From Glutamicibacter uratoxydans (lineage in GTDB: Bacteria > Actinomycetota > Actinomycetes > Actinomycetales > Micrococcaceae), in assembly GCF_006539925.1 (NCBI RefSeq), contig NZ_BJNY01000008.1, forward strand, positions 62,001 to 126,000: a stretch of 64,000 bases of DNA, written 5' to 3'. The translations under genes were made by a program, and so were the position numbers. Below the pieces are notes generated by a model. That model had not been told where the DNA came from, did not search any database, and worked only from the letters and a program-made list of their open reading frames with translations. This document shows, one piece after another, positions 1-8,702 of this stretch; the first letter of the stretch is position 1, and every line of letters starts with the position of its first letter.

Positions 1-141
1 CGAATCCCATAAAAGAACAGTTCAGGGTCGTCGGCCGCATCTTGACGTTCTGGCGCGGCGGATCTGATGCCAGTGCGATCGCGGCATGCTACTCGACATA
101 TTCCCAAAACGAAGCCCGGTGTTCATCCTACAAAAGTAGTA

Positions 142-169
142 TTGACATTTATTGATTTTTGAATATGTA
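142..169 (+). promoter_or_regulatory. Candidate sigma-A promoter of the small peptide gene
   Basis: A perfect TTGACA box (142-147) is followed after 16 bases by TATGTA (164-169). It lies in an AT-rich stretch (about 120-240) that stands out from the GC-rich surroundings. If used, it gives a leader of roughly 150 bases before the peptide start at 328. Assignment is by box match and position only. Confidence 0.5.
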
Positions 170-327
170 ACCACGTTGACTAGTCATTTGTTAGATATTT
201 TTGTGATTTAACGCGTAATAATTCTGCGCATAGACCTTTTGAGCCCGGCCGCTTGCTAGATTCTTCACATCAACGCTTGTTGATATCGCGCGAAGTCATT
301 TCTCAACCCATTCAACGGAGGAAGTTC

Positions 328-390
328 ATGGAACTCATCAACGCTATTCTCGAAATTCTTAAGGGCCTGCTGGGCGGTCTGGGCGGCTAG
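328..390 (+). CDS. 20-residue amphipathic peptide, modulin-like (unrecognised)
   Basis: This very short reading frame encodes MELINAILEILKGLLGGLGG. It is preceded by a strong ribosome binding site (GGAGGA, 317-322) six bases before the ATG, has a sigma-A-type promoter upstream and a strong intrinsic terminator downstream, so it looks like a complete single-gene transcript. Hydrophobic residues fall at positions 3, 4, 7, 8, 10, 11, 14, 15 and 18, the spacing of an amphipathic helix, followed by a glycine-rich tail; charges are Glu2, Glu9 and Lys12. Size and character resemble secreted phenol-soluble-modulin or haemolysin-like peptides that need no signal peptide. This is a resemblance in type, not a recognised homology. 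A membrane-active, signalling or bacteriocin role is inference. Confidence 0.6.
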   Translation: MELINAILEILKGLLGGLGG

Positions 391-465
391 TCTCTTCGGA
401 CGTGCTAATTCAGATCAATCTGATCAAATTTCAGGCTCATTCGATCGCAAGGTCATTGAGTCTCA

Positions 466-503
466 CCTGCTCCCTGAGGATGCCTCGGGGAGCAGGATTT
501 TTT
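466..503 (+). terminator. Rho-independent terminator after the 20-residue peptide
   Basis: A 14-bp stem (arms 466-479 and 483-496, one G-T pair) closed by a three-base loop is followed by a run of six T. It ends the peptide transcript and does not belong to any neighbouring gene. Confidence 0.85.
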
Positions 504-683
504 CAGCTGAAGTTCCTGACGGGCAAATCTATTGTTCTCCAGTCCTTGCCTCAGTCTGTAGGGGAGCCGGCCCACATATGTGTCGAGCGAATGGTGATCA
601 TGTGTTCGGCGCCGATGTAGCTCATCGGTGTCCAGTGCTCGCTGCAGGTTGCCCCATTGTTAGATTAGAAGCTTCGAGTTCCA

Positions 684-1343
684 CTAATTAAAGAGGTCTC
701 CGCTGCTCTGGCCGATCTCCCGTTTGCGACGGAAGTAGTCGTTGATGACTACCCGGTACAAATCTGCATCGTCCCTGGCCCAATTGCGCATGAACTCGCA
801 GCCTAGGGCCAGCGAGGTGATCGGCTGGGCGCCGGCCTGCACCATGCGCTGGATTGCGGTTTCATGGCTGACGGCCGAAACGCCTCCTACCGCGTCGATT
901 ACCGGGTAGATTTCGTATCCTTCCTTGAGCATGTCAAGGGTCGGGAATGCCAGGCAGACTTCGGTCCACAGTCCTGCCATGATGACTTTTCTGCGTCCGG
1001 TGGCCTCGATGGCCGCGCGGAAGTCTGCATCTTCCCAGGAATTCACGCCAGTGCGGTCAATTTCCTCGACGCCGGGAAGCTCATCGGTGATTGCCGGGAT
1101 GGTTGATTCGTTGACTCCCATATCCACTGCCACGGTAGTGAGAATGGTGGGGACCTCGTAGGATCGGGCAAGCTTCGCCAGGGTGACGGCGCCAAGATTG
1201 ATTTCTTCTGCGCTGGCCGAGCCCACCGTCGCGTACTGTCCCGGCTGGTAGTCGATGAATACGATGACGCTGTTATCAGGGGTGAGCAGGTGGTCGGTCT
1301 TCGGATCGCGGATCGGTTCCGGAGCTAGTTTCTTCGTCGTCAT
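684..1343 (-). CDS. Isochorismatase-family cysteine hydrolase (YcaC-like)
   Basis: A 219-residue cytoplasmic hydrolase of the isochorismatase/nicotinamidase fold. Visible family features are the N-terminal VIVFIDYQPG strand carrying the catalytic Asp, a central GRRKVIMAGLWTEVC segment with the catalytic Cys after the cis-peptide region, and the Lys expected between them. Overall it resembles the E. coli YcaC type of unknown substrate. The ATG at 1343 is preferred because GGAAGG lies 11 bases upstream; a GTG at 1355 is also in frame but would overlap that site. It stands alone, convergent with the peptide unit to its left. The substrate cannot be read from sequence. Confidence 0.85.
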   Translation of the reverse strand: MTTKKLAPEPIRDPKTDHLLTPDNSVIVFIDYQPGQYATVGSASAEEINLGAVTLAKLARSYEVPTILTTVAVDMGVNESTIPAITDELPGVEEIDRTGVNSWEDADFRAAIEATGRRKVIMAGLWTEVCLAFPTLDMLKEGYEIYPVIDAVGGVSAVSHETAIQRMVQAGAQPITSLALGCEFMRNWARDDADLYRVVINDYFRRKREIGQSSGDLFN

Positions 1344-1539
1344 GGATACAAGCACCTTCCCAGGTTGGCTGCAATTTTACGTCGGACTCAATCGCTGACG
1401 GGGTCAGGATAGCGCTTATTGCCTGAAGTCTCACTCGTTGCAGGCAAAGGCATCCAATCCAAAGGTTTTCTGCCCTGGATCCGGGAAACAAGCTCTAGCC
1501 ACCCCGGGTTGCCAGGTAGATACAACTAGGCTTGGATTT

Positions 1540-3003
1540 ATGCGCGAGTCAAAGCAGCCCAAGTCCACCAGGGGACCGCTGAGGATCACAGTGCCTTCAC
1601 GGGCCGATGGTTTTCTGCGCCAATTCACCGCCGTCATCGGCGGACCGCTGGGCCGGCACAGCGACCCAGGGCGGGTGAATCCCGGGTTCTTCACCGTGCA
1701 GCGGGTGCTGATCATCATGACGGTGATCGGCTCGCTGCTGATGCTGCTCGCAAAGAACCCCTGCCGCGTCAACGGCTGGGGCGGGAACAACCCCTATATC
1801 TACGCCTGCTACAGCGACTGGGTCCCGCTGTTCAGCGCGCGGGGCTTCGCTGACAACCCGTGGATCCCCTTCTCAGCCGATGCGCAGTTCGAGTATCCGG
1901 TGCTGATGAGCGCCGTTGCCTCGGCGGTGGCGTCGATTGTGCCGCAGGACGCGGCGAACCGGTCGCTGATCTACTTCGACATGAACCTGATCCTGGTGGC
2001 GGTCCTCTGGCTGGTTACGGTGCTGTGCACCATGCGCATGGCAGGGCGTCGTCCGTGGGATGCTGCGATGGTGGCGATCGCGCCGGGCATCATCCTCGCC
2101 GGCAGCGTGAACTGGGATATGTGGGCGGTGGCCCTGCTCGCGCTGGGCATGCTCAGCTTCGCCCGCGGCAGGACGGTGCTGGCAGGCATCCTCATAGGCC
2201 TGGGCGCTGCGATGAAGATCTACCCGTTCTTTGTGCTCGGAGCGGTGCTGGTGCTGGCCATCCGCACAGGCAGGCTCAAGACCTTCTGGGTGGCCGGCGG
2301 AACGGCCGCGCTGACCTGGGCTGCGGTGAACCTGCCCTATGCGCTGGCCTACCCGGACTCCTTCAAGCACTTCTTCACCTTCTCCTCCGAGCGCGGTGCC
2401 GGCTTCTCCAGCCTGTGGCATGTCTGGAACCTGCTGGCCGCGAAATCCGAGGTGCTCAAGCCTTTTGACGCGCAGCAGATTTCCCGGCTCGGACTGGTGC
2501 TCTTCTTCCTGGCCTGTGCAGGGGTGCTGGTGCTGGGCCTGCTGGCCAAGCAGCGCCCGCGCCTGGGCTCGCTGGCCTTCTTGATCGTGGCGTCCTTCGT
2601 CATGTTCAACAAGGTGTACTCGCCGCAGTTCATCGTCTGGCTGATTCCGTTGTTCGCCCTCGCGCTGCCCAAATGGAAGGAATTCTTGATCTGGATGCTT
2701 GTGGAGGTCGCCCACTTCTACAGCGTCTGGTACTACCTAGATGCAATGAATGCCGAGAACGCGCAGAAGGCCTTCCCTGAAAGCGGGTACATCCTGGCGG
2801 TGATCGCTCACATGCTGATGCTGGCCTATCTGATGTACCTCGTGGCCCGGTCGGTGATCGACCCGCGCCGCGACCCGATCCGCGCCGTAGGCCAGGACGA
2901 CCCGCTGGCTGGCCCGTTTGCCGGGGCTCCGGACAAGTTCACCCTGCGCTCCCTTGCCGCGAAAGGCCCTAGCGGGGCAAAGGACAAGGAAAACGCCGCA
3001 TGA
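1540..3003 (+). CDS. GT87-like integral-membrane glycosyltransferase
   Basis: A polytopic membrane protein of 487 residues resembling the DUF2029/GT87 group, which contains actinobacterial polyprenyl-phosphomannose-dependent mannosyltransferases. After a basic N-terminal tail come about ten hydrophobic segments; the first external loop carries NPYIYACYSDW and a conserved-looking acidic FEYPVL segment, consistent with a GT-C fold that acts outside the membrane. I start at the ATG at 1540 because a TAGGCT box lies about nine bases upstream, giving a leaderless transcript; an upstream in-frame start at 1438 would add a non-membrane extension. It overlaps the next gene by four bases (ATGA), so the two are translationally coupled. 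The acceptor, possibly a cell-envelope glycolipid, is inference. Confidence 0.75.
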   Translation: MRESKQPKSTRGPLRITVPSRADGFLRQFTAVIGGPLGRHSDPGRVNPGFFTVQRVLIIMTVIGSLLMLLAKNPCRVNGWGGNNPYIYACYSDWVPLFSARGFADNPWIPFSADAQFEYPVLMSAVASAVASIVPQDAANRSLIYFDMNLILVAVLWLVTVLCTMRMAGRRPWDAAMVAIAPGIILAGSVNWDMWAVALLALGMLSFARGRTVLAGILIGLGAAMKIYPFFVLGAVLVLAIRTGRLKTFWVAGGTAALTWAAVNLPYALAYPDSFKHFFTFSSERGAGFSSLWHVWNLLAAKSEVLKPFDAQQISRLGLVLFFLACAGVLVLGLLAKQRPRLGSLAFLIVASFVMFNKVYSPQFIVWLIPLFALALPKWKEFLIWMLVEVAHFYSVWYYLDAMNAENAQKAFPESGYILAVIAHMLMLAYLMYLVARSVIDPRRDPIRAVGQDDPLAGPFAGAPDKFTLRSLAAKGPSGAKDKENAA

Positions 3004-4415
3004 GCTCGGTGGCGGTGATCGGCTCCGGGCCCAACGGGCTGGCCGCGGCCGCGGTGGCGGCCCGTGCGGGGCTGGAGGTCACCGTCTATGAAGCAAATGA
3101 CAGCATCGGCGGGGCGGCGCGCACCGTGCCGCTGGAGGGGTCTGCCGCGCGCTTCGATCTGGGCAGCGCAGTGCACCCGATGGCGCTGCAGTCGCAGGCG
3201 TTCAAAGAGCTCGGCATTGTGGATCAGGTGGACTTCATTGTTCCGCCGATGTCCTTTGCCCATGTGATCCACGGCGGGCGCACCGTCCACGCCTGGAGGG
3301 ACCTGGAACGCACCGGCGCCGAGCTGGGGCGTGAAGGAGCCGCCTACACCAGGCTGCTGGGACCGCTGGCGGCGCGGATGGACGAGCTGGCCGACACCCT
3401 GCTCAACCCGCTGCTCAAGGTTCCAGCCCACCCGAAAACCCTGGCGCTCTTCGGGGCGGCCGCCGCCGCGGGCATGGGCCTGAAGGAACTGGCCTCGGGC
3501 AAGTGCGAAAGGGCGGCGGCGCTGTACGCAGGCTGCGCCGCCCACGTAGCCGGCGGATCGCGCGGCCCTGCCAACGCCGGGGCAGGGCTCTTCCTGGCCG
3601 CCTCGGCGCATGCCAAAGGATGGCCGGTGCCGCGCGGTGGATCCCAGGCAATCTCCGCAGCGCTCGCCGGACAAGCCACCAGCCGCGGCGGGGCCATCCG
3701 CACCGGCATCCGCATCGAGTCACTGGACCAGCTGGCCGAGGACGTGGTGCTGCTGGACACCTCGGCGGAATCCGCCGCCCGCATTGCCGGCCGGCGGATT
3801 CCACAGAAGCTGTCCAAGGCGCTGGGCACGGTGCGGCGCTCGCCGGGAAGCTGCGTGGTGCACTTTGTGCTCTCCGAACCGGTCCCGTGGACGGACCCGG
3901 CGCTGTCCCAGACGGCCACCGTGCACCTTGGCGGCACCGCGGCGCAGGTTGGCCGCGTCGAGCGCCAGGCGCGTAGAAGGCCTGCGGGCAAGCCCTTTGT
4001 CATCGTGGCCCAGCCCTCGCTCTTCGATGATTCGCGGGCACCGGCCGGGCGGCAGGTCCTCTGGGCCTATTGCCATGTACCGCTGGGCAGCGGGGCGGAC
4101 ATGAAGGCGGAAATCTCGTCCATGATCGAGCAGGCGGCCCCCGGATTCGGCGATCTGGTGCTTGAATCCCATGTGGTGACCGCCAAGGGCCTTGAAGCGC
4201 AGAATGCGGCCCTGGTCGGCGGAGACATCTCCGGCGGAACAATGGATCTGCTGGGCAGCATCAGGCGTCCGGTGTTCTCCTCCGATCCCTGGTACCTGCA
4301 GTCGAAGGGGCTGTACCTCATCTCCTCGGCGGCGCCTCCCGGGCCCTCGGTGCACGGCATGGGCGGGTGGCTCGGGGCTAAATCCATGCTGCGCAGGGAA
4401 TTCGGCATCGTCTAG
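3000..4415 (+). CDS. FAD-dependent oxidoreductase, phytoene-desaturase-like
   Basis: A 471-residue flavoprotein of the COG1233 (phytoene dehydrogenase related) type. The N-terminal dinucleotide-binding motif VAVIGSGPNGLAAAAVAARAG is followed by an acidic YEANDSIGG segment, and the C-terminal PGPSVHGMGGWLGAK closes the FAD site as in this family. The family oxidises isoprenoid or related substrates, but no carotenoid genes are present nearby, so carotenoid synthesis is not supported. Its start overlaps the stop of the membrane glycosyltransferase, suggesting that it works on the same envelope or lipid product. Confidence 0.85.
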   Translation: MSSVAVIGSGPNGLAAAAVAARAGLEVTVYEANDSIGGAARTVPLEGSAARFDLGSAVHPMALQSQAFKELGIVDQVDFIVPPMSFAHVIHGGRTVHAWRDLERTGAELGREGAAYTRLLGPLAARMDELADTLLNPLLKVPAHPKTLALFGAAAAAGMGLKELASGKCERAAALYAGCAAHVAGGSRGPANAGAGLFLAASAHAKGWPVPRGGSQAISAALAGQATSRGGAIRTGIRIESLDQLAEDVVLLDTSAESAARIAGRRIPQKLSKALGTVRRSPGSCVVHFVLSEPVPWTDPALSQTATVHLGGTAAQVGRVERQARRRPAGKPFVIVAQPSLFDDSRAPAGRQVLWAYCHVPLGSGADMKAEISSMIEQAAPGFGDLVLESHVVTAKGLEAQNAALVGGDISGGTMDLLGSIRRPVFSSDPWYLQSKGLYLISSAAPPGPSVHGMGGWLGAKSMLRREFGIV

Positions 4416-4426
4416 GCTTAAACGCA

Positions 4427-5461
4427 ATGGACACCTACGGCTATAAATTCATTACCCTAGCAGTGCTCGCTCTCTTCTGGGCGATCTTCATCGTGAAGTA
4501 CCGCAGGGATCCGCGCCGGCTGTCGCTGGCGGCCGCGCTGCTGCCGCTGGTCGCGGTGACCGGTTCCTCGCTGATTGAGCTGCTTTCCACCGTTGTTCCG
4601 GGATTCGTGTTCCTGGTTGCCCTGCTGGCGGTGCTCACCCCGCTGATGGTGGTGGTCTTCGGCGCGGCCCTGGTCTACAACGGAATCCTCATGCTGCGGC
4701 GCGAAGGCGCCAGGGTGCAGAACCTGCTGTCCCTGGCCGCAGGCATCGCGGTGTTCGCGCTGCCGGTGATCGCCGTGGCGCTGGTGATGATCGAGACCTG
4801 GTGGAGCATGTCCATCGCCTTCATCCTCTTCATGGCATCGGTCTTCACCGCGAGCGTCTTTGCGATGCTGCTGCTCTACGCATGGGTGCACGCAAAGTTC
4901 CCGGCCAAGGGCAGGGGAGCGGCGGTAGTGGTGCTTGGGGCGCGGACCATCAACGGCGAGGTGACCCCGCTGCTGCGCGGCCGCCTGGACAAGGGCATCG
5001 AGCTCTTCGGCGCCCAGGAAGACCCGCACCCCTTGATGGTTCCCACCGGCGGGCAGGGGCGCGACGAGGTAGAGCCCGAGGGCGTGAGCATGGCGCGCTA
5101 CCTGCGCGAGCAGGGGATCCCGGAAGAGCGGATCCTGATCGAGGACCGCGCCAAGGACACCATTGAAAACCTGAAGTTCTCCGAGGATCTGGTCCGCGCC
5201 GAACAGGCCGAGGGCAGGCTGTGGCTGGTGACCAGCGACTACCACGCGCTGCGCGCAGGCCTGGCCTCGCGCCAGCTGGGACTGGATGCCAGGGCCTTCG
5301 GCGGCAAGACCGCTGCCTACTACCGGCCCAGCGCCTTCCTGCGCGAGTGCATCGCCATCGCCCGCGACCACGTGAAGTTCATGGTGCTGCTGGCGCTGCC
5401 CTTCGGCCTGGGGGTGGCCGGCATGCTGTTCGTGATCACCGCCTACTATCTCAACGCCTAG
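4427..5461 (+). CDS. YdcF/ElyC-like DUF218 membrane protein
   Basis: 344 residues with about four N-terminal membrane segments, a DUF218 domain (about residues 155-310) and one C-terminal membrane segment. The DUF218 core shows VVVLGARTINGEVTPLLRGR, then a Thr-Gly-Gly-Gln turn, EDRAKDTIENL and WLVTSDYHALRA, the usual order in the SanA/ElyC/YdcF group linked to envelope precursor metabolism and vancomycin sensitivity in enterics. It starts 11 bases after the oxidoreductase stop, with a TAGGCT box between them, so it may be read from the operon and from its own leaderless promoter. Confidence 0.85.
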   Translation: MDTYGYKFITLAVLALFWAIFIVKYRRDPRRLSLAAALLPLVAVTGSSLIELLSTVVPGFVFLVALLAVLTPLMVVVFGAALVYNGILMLRREGARVQNLLSLAAGIAVFALPVIAVALVMIETWWSMSIAFILFMASVFTASVFAMLLLYAWVHAKFPAKGRGAAVVVLGARTINGEVTPLLRGRLDKGIELFGAQEDPHPLMVPTGGQGRDEVEPEGVSMARYLREQGIPEERILIEDRAKDTIENLKFSEDLVRAEQAEGRLWLVTSDYHALRAGLASRQLGLDARAFGGKTAAYYRPSAFLRECIAIARDHVKFMVLLALPFGLGVAGMLFVITAYYLNA

Positions 5462-5492
5462 GCGCATGCTCCTGAAGGAGTAGCGCTGCGCC
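5461..5492 (+). terminator. Weak hairpin after the ydcF-like gene
   Basis: GGCGCA (5461-5466) pairs with TGCGCC (5487-5492) around an inner GCTCCT/AGGAG stem. There is no T-run, so termination is only suggested by its place directly at the stop codon. Confidence 0.3.
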
Positions 5493-5583
5493 GCGCGGCA
5501 GTGGGGGATCCTCCTTTGGAGGGAGAGCCAAGATCAGCATTCCGGGTGGTTCAAAAGTGCCGCGGCGTCAATAGGCTGGAAAC

Positions 5584-6510
5584 ATGATCCAGGTACAGGA
5601 ACTTACGAAGAGCTACGGCGCTAAAACCGTGGTCGACCATGCCTCGTTTACCGTCCAGCCGGGCATGGTGACCGGCTTCCTTGGACCAAACGGCGCAGGC
5701 AAATCCACCACCATGCGCATGATCGTCGGCCTTGCCAAGCCCACCGCCGGGCAGGTGCTCGTCAACGGGCGCAAGTTCACCTCCTCGACCCATCCGCTGG
5801 TGGAAGTGGGGACGCTGCTGGAGGCGAAGTCGGTGCACAAGTCGCTGACTCCCCGGGCCCACCTGCGGGCCATGGCCGCCACCGCCGGCCTGCCTACGAC
5901 CCGCGTCGACGAGGTGCTGGAGCTGACCGGTCTGGGCGCAGTGCAGCGCAAGAAGGTCGGCGGCTTCTCGCTGGGCATGGGCCAAAGGCTGGGCATCGCC
6001 ACCGCGCTGCTGGGCGACCCGCAGGTGCTGATCCTCGACGAGCCGGTCAACGGCCTGGACCCGGAAGGCGTGGCCTGGGTTAGGAACCTGGCGCGCCAGC
6101 AGGCGGCGGCAGGCAAGACGGTCTTCATCTCCTCGCACCTGATGAGCGAGATGGCGCAGACCGCCGACCACCTGGTGGTGATCGGCCGCGGAAAGATCCT
6201 CGCCGACGCCCCGATCGGCGAATTCATCGACAACGGGCTGGCGCAGACGCTGGTGCGCACCGCGGACGCCGAGACCTTGATGAACGCGCTGGCCGCAGAA
6301 GGCGTGCAGCTCAAGCGGCTGGATGCGGTGACGCTGGAAGTGACAGGCCCCGAATCAGAAGTGATCGGCCGGCGCGCCCTTGAGGCGGGGGTGGTGCTCA
6401 GCGAGCTGCGCCCGCTGCAGCGCACCCTGGAAGACGCATATATGGAACTGACCCGGGACGCGGTCGAATACCAGTCGCAGATCACCACCCAGAGCATTGG
6501 CGGGAAGTAG
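5584..6510 (+). CDS. ABC transporter ATP-binding subunit (ABC-2 type exporter)
   Basis: A 308-residue ATPase with Walker A GPNGAGKST (about residue 36), signature FSLGMGQR, Walker B VLILDEP and an H-loop region ISSHLMSE. The roughly 90 residues after the ATPase core match the C-terminal extension of drug- and lantibiotic-type ABC-2 exporters. The ATG at 5584 follows an ATAGGCT box by seven bases, indicating a leaderless start. The permease follows after three bases, then a sensor kinase and response regulator, so it heads a four-gene stress or antibiotic-response operon. Confidence 0.95.
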   Translation: MIQVQELTKSYGAKTVVDHASFTVQPGMVTGFLGPNGAGKSTTMRMIVGLAKPTAGQVLVNGRKFTSSTHPLVEVGTLLEAKSVHKSLTPRAHLRAMAATAGLPTTRVDEVLELTGLGAVQRKKVGGFSLGMGQRLGIATALLGDPQVLILDEPVNGLDPEGVAWVRNLARQQAAAGKTVFISSHLMSEMAQTADHLVVIGRGKILADAPIGEFIDNGLAQTLVRTADAETLMNALAAEGVQLKRLDAVTLEVTGPESEVIGRRALEAGVVLSELRPLQRTLEDAYMELTRDAVEYQSQITTQSIGGK

Positions 6511-6513
6511 AAA

Positions 6514-7377
6514 ATGAGCACCGAACTGATCAACGCACGACCACGCCCCATGCACGGCCGGGTGACCCTGGGCGGGGTGCTGCGCAGCGAAATGATCCGC
6601 TTCTTTTCGCTGAACTCCACGCGCATCCTGATCCTGGTTTCCTTCGCGGTCTATGTGGGCATTGCCGCGGTGGGCATCTGGGGCGTCGGCTCGCTCATGG
6701 AAAGCATGGGCGGTACGCCAAATGCCGGGCAGATCCCCGGCACTGAAAGCATGGGCACCGCGGACTTCGCGGCCGAAACCCTGGCCTCCGGCCTGATGTT
6801 CTCCCAGCTGATCCTCGGCGTGCTCGGCGTGCTGCTGATGAGCGGCGAATTCACCACCGGCTCCGCGGTGAGCACGTTTTTGGCCAGCCCGCAGCGGCTG
6901 CGCGTCATGGGCGCCAAGGTCATCCTGATCACCGTGCTGACCGCAGTGGTCCAACTGGCCTCCACCCTGGCGGCCTACCTGGTCTGCCTGCCGCTGGCGA
7001 AGAACTACAACATGACCCTCGACTTCGGCAGCGAAGCGTTCCAGCGGATGATGTGGTTCGGGGCGCTGGCAGTGGTGATGGCGGCGCTGATGGGCCTGGC
7101 CTTGGGCGTGCTGCTGCGCAACTCGGCCGGAGGCATCACCAGCCTGGTGGCGCTGTTCTTCGTGCTGCCGCTGGTTGCCCAGATTCTGACGGCGGTCACC
7201 GACTGGTTTGCCGACGTGGCGCGCTTCATGCCCGACCGCCTGGGCCTGAGCCTGGCCCTGCCACTGAGCACCCCGAGCGATCTTGAGATGTGGCAGCAGC
7301 TGCTGGGCGTGGCCGGCTGGGTGCTCATCCCGCTGGCCCTCGGAGCGGTGCTGCTCAAGAGCCGCGACATCAAGTAG
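6514..7377 (+). CDS. ABC-2 type transporter permease
   Basis: A 287-residue membrane protein with about six membrane segments and a large extracytoplasmic loop between the first two (about residues 55-90), as in ABC-2 permeases. It is only three bases from the ATPase gene and presumably forms a homodimeric or heteromeric membrane partner for it. Substrate is unknown; with the linked two-component system, export of an antimicrobial or a cell-envelope stressor is the likeliest role. Confidence 0.9.
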   Translation: MSTELINARPRPMHGRVTLGGVLRSEMIRFFSLNSTRILILVSFAVYVGIAAVGIWGVGSLMESMGGTPNAGQIPGTESMGTADFAAETLASGLMFSQLILGVLGVLLMSGEFTTGSAVSTFLASPQRLRVMGAKVILITVLTAVVQLASTLAAYLVCLPLAKNYNMTLDFGSEAFQRMMWFGALAVVMAALMGLALGVLLRNSAGGITSLVALFFVLPLVAQILTAVTDWFADVARFMPDRLGLSLALPLSTPSDLEMWQQLLGVAGWVLIPLALGAVLLKSRDIK

Positions 7378-7404
7378 CGGCCCGCAGAAAATTAGACTGG
7401 AGCC

Positions 7405-8694
7405 ATGAGCAATAATTCGCTGCAGGAAACCGTGGTTTCCTTCGACGAACTGGCCGCCAGGCGGATGGGCCGGGTGCGCAGATACCTGCGCACCCACCCC
7501 CGCCTGGTGGTCGTCGGCGTCGTGCTGTTCTATCTGCTGCTCTCGCTGCCTTCGGTGGTGCTGCTGGCGGATCTGCCGGGCATCTACGAGGTGGTGCTGC
7601 TGCTGACCACCCTGGCCACCGCGGCGGCGCTGCTGTTCAGGCGCCGGGCGCCGATGAGCGTGCTGTGCGTGATCTTTGCGCTGCAGTGCATCGCCATCTT
7701 CGCCGGCGGCTCCTCCTATGGCGTGGACGGGCTGGGCATGATGTTCGGGCTGTATTCGGTGGCCACCAGCTATTCCGCCAAGCGCTCGATCCCGCTGGCG
7801 GTGTTGGCAGGCAGCCTGCAGAGCGTGCTGATGGCCCTGGTGGGGTTCCCGGACATGACGGGCATCGAGCTGGACCCGAATGACGGGATCACGCAATCCA
7901 CCCTGGCGAAGATCATCATCATCGTGTTCGCGGTGTTCCTGATCGGCCTGTACATCCTCTCCGCGGGCATCGGCGTCTATGTGCGCAATGCACGGATCCA
8001 CGAGGCGGAGCTGAACCACTGGGCTTCCCAGGTGTCCCGGCTGGCCCAGGTGGCCGAGCGCAACCGCATCGCCCGCGAAATGCACGACGTGGTGGCCCAC
8101 TCGCTGTCGGTGATGATCGCCCTGGCCGAGGGTGCGAGGGTGGTGGGCAAGCGGGATGCACAGCGCGCCGACGAGGTGCTCGGCGAGCTGTCCGGCACCG
8201 GGCGCGCGGCCCTGGCGGACATGCGCCGCATGCTCGGGGTGCTGCGCGAGGGGGAGGGCTCCGAGCTGAGCCCGCAGCCCACCGGCAGCAGCATGGAGCA
8301 GCTGCTGGAGGGGTTCAGGGCCGCCGGGCTGCCGCTGACCTACACCTATGTGGGCGAGCCGCTGCCGGATGACAAGGCCTTCCAGCTCACCGTGTTCCGC
8401 ATTGTCCAGGAGTCGTTGACCAACTCGCTGCGCTATGCCCGCAATGTCACCGATGTGCAGGTGCGGGTGGAGCGCGGCCGTTCGGCGCTGCGCCTTGAAA
8501 TCATGGACAACGGGGACGCCACCCGGGTGCCCAGCGTCGGCAGCGGCCGGGGGCTGCGCGGCATGCGCGAGCGCGCGGAGCTCTTCGACGGCACGGTGGA
8601 CGCCGGGCCGGTGGACAGCGGCGGCTGGATCGTCAAGGCCATGTTGCAGCTTCCGGAGTGCAGCGCGAAGAATAATAGGACCAAGGCACACTAG
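7405..8694 (+). CDS. NarL-type sensor histidine kinase (HisKA_3)
   Basis: 429 residues: about six membrane segments in the first 190 residues with no large external domain, then a dimerisation and phosphoacceptor region with AREMHDVVAHSLSVM (His227), then an ATPase domain with IVQESLTNSLRYA (N box), LEIMDNGDAT (G1) and GRGLRGMRERAE (G2). This is the LiaS/DesK-like layout in which the membrane block itself senses the signal or the neighbouring transporter. It is followed after eight bases by its cognate regulator. Confidence 0.95.
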   Translation: MSNNSLQETVVSFDELAARRMGRVRRYLRTHPRLVVVGVVLFYLLLSLPSVVLLADLPGIYEVVLLLTTLATAAALLFRRRAPMSVLCVIFALQCIAIFAGGSSYGVDGLGMMFGLYSVATSYSAKRSIPLAVLAGSLQSVLMALVGFPDMTGIELDPNDGITQSTLAKIIIIVFAVFLIGLYILSAGIGVYVRNARIHEAELNHWASQVSRLAQVAERNRIAREMHDVVAHSLSVMIALAEGARVVGKRDAQRADEVLGELSGTGRAALADMRRMLGVLREGEGSELSPQPTGSSMEQLLEGFRAAGLPLTYTYVGEPLPDDKAFQLTVFRIVQESLTNSLRYARNVTDVQVRVERGRSALRLEIMDNGDATRVPSVGSGRGLRGMRERAELFDGTVDAGPVDSGGWIVKAMLQLPECSAKNNRTKAH

Positions 8695-8702
8695 GAGTGG
8701 AC

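Noticed and set aside
1-120. Possible start of a minus-strand gene running out of the window
   Set aside because: One reverse frame is open to the edge, but there is no good start codon with a ribosome binding site and the stretch is too short to judge.
402-620. Plus-strand frame of 72 codons behind the small peptide
   Set aside because: It runs through the terminator hairpin of the peptide gene and has no ribosome binding site or coding bias.
6355-8691. Long minus-strand frame of 778 codons across the ABC and kinase genes
   Set aside because: It is the antisense of well-supported genes. Its His/Gln/Arg-rich translation is a GC-bias artefact.
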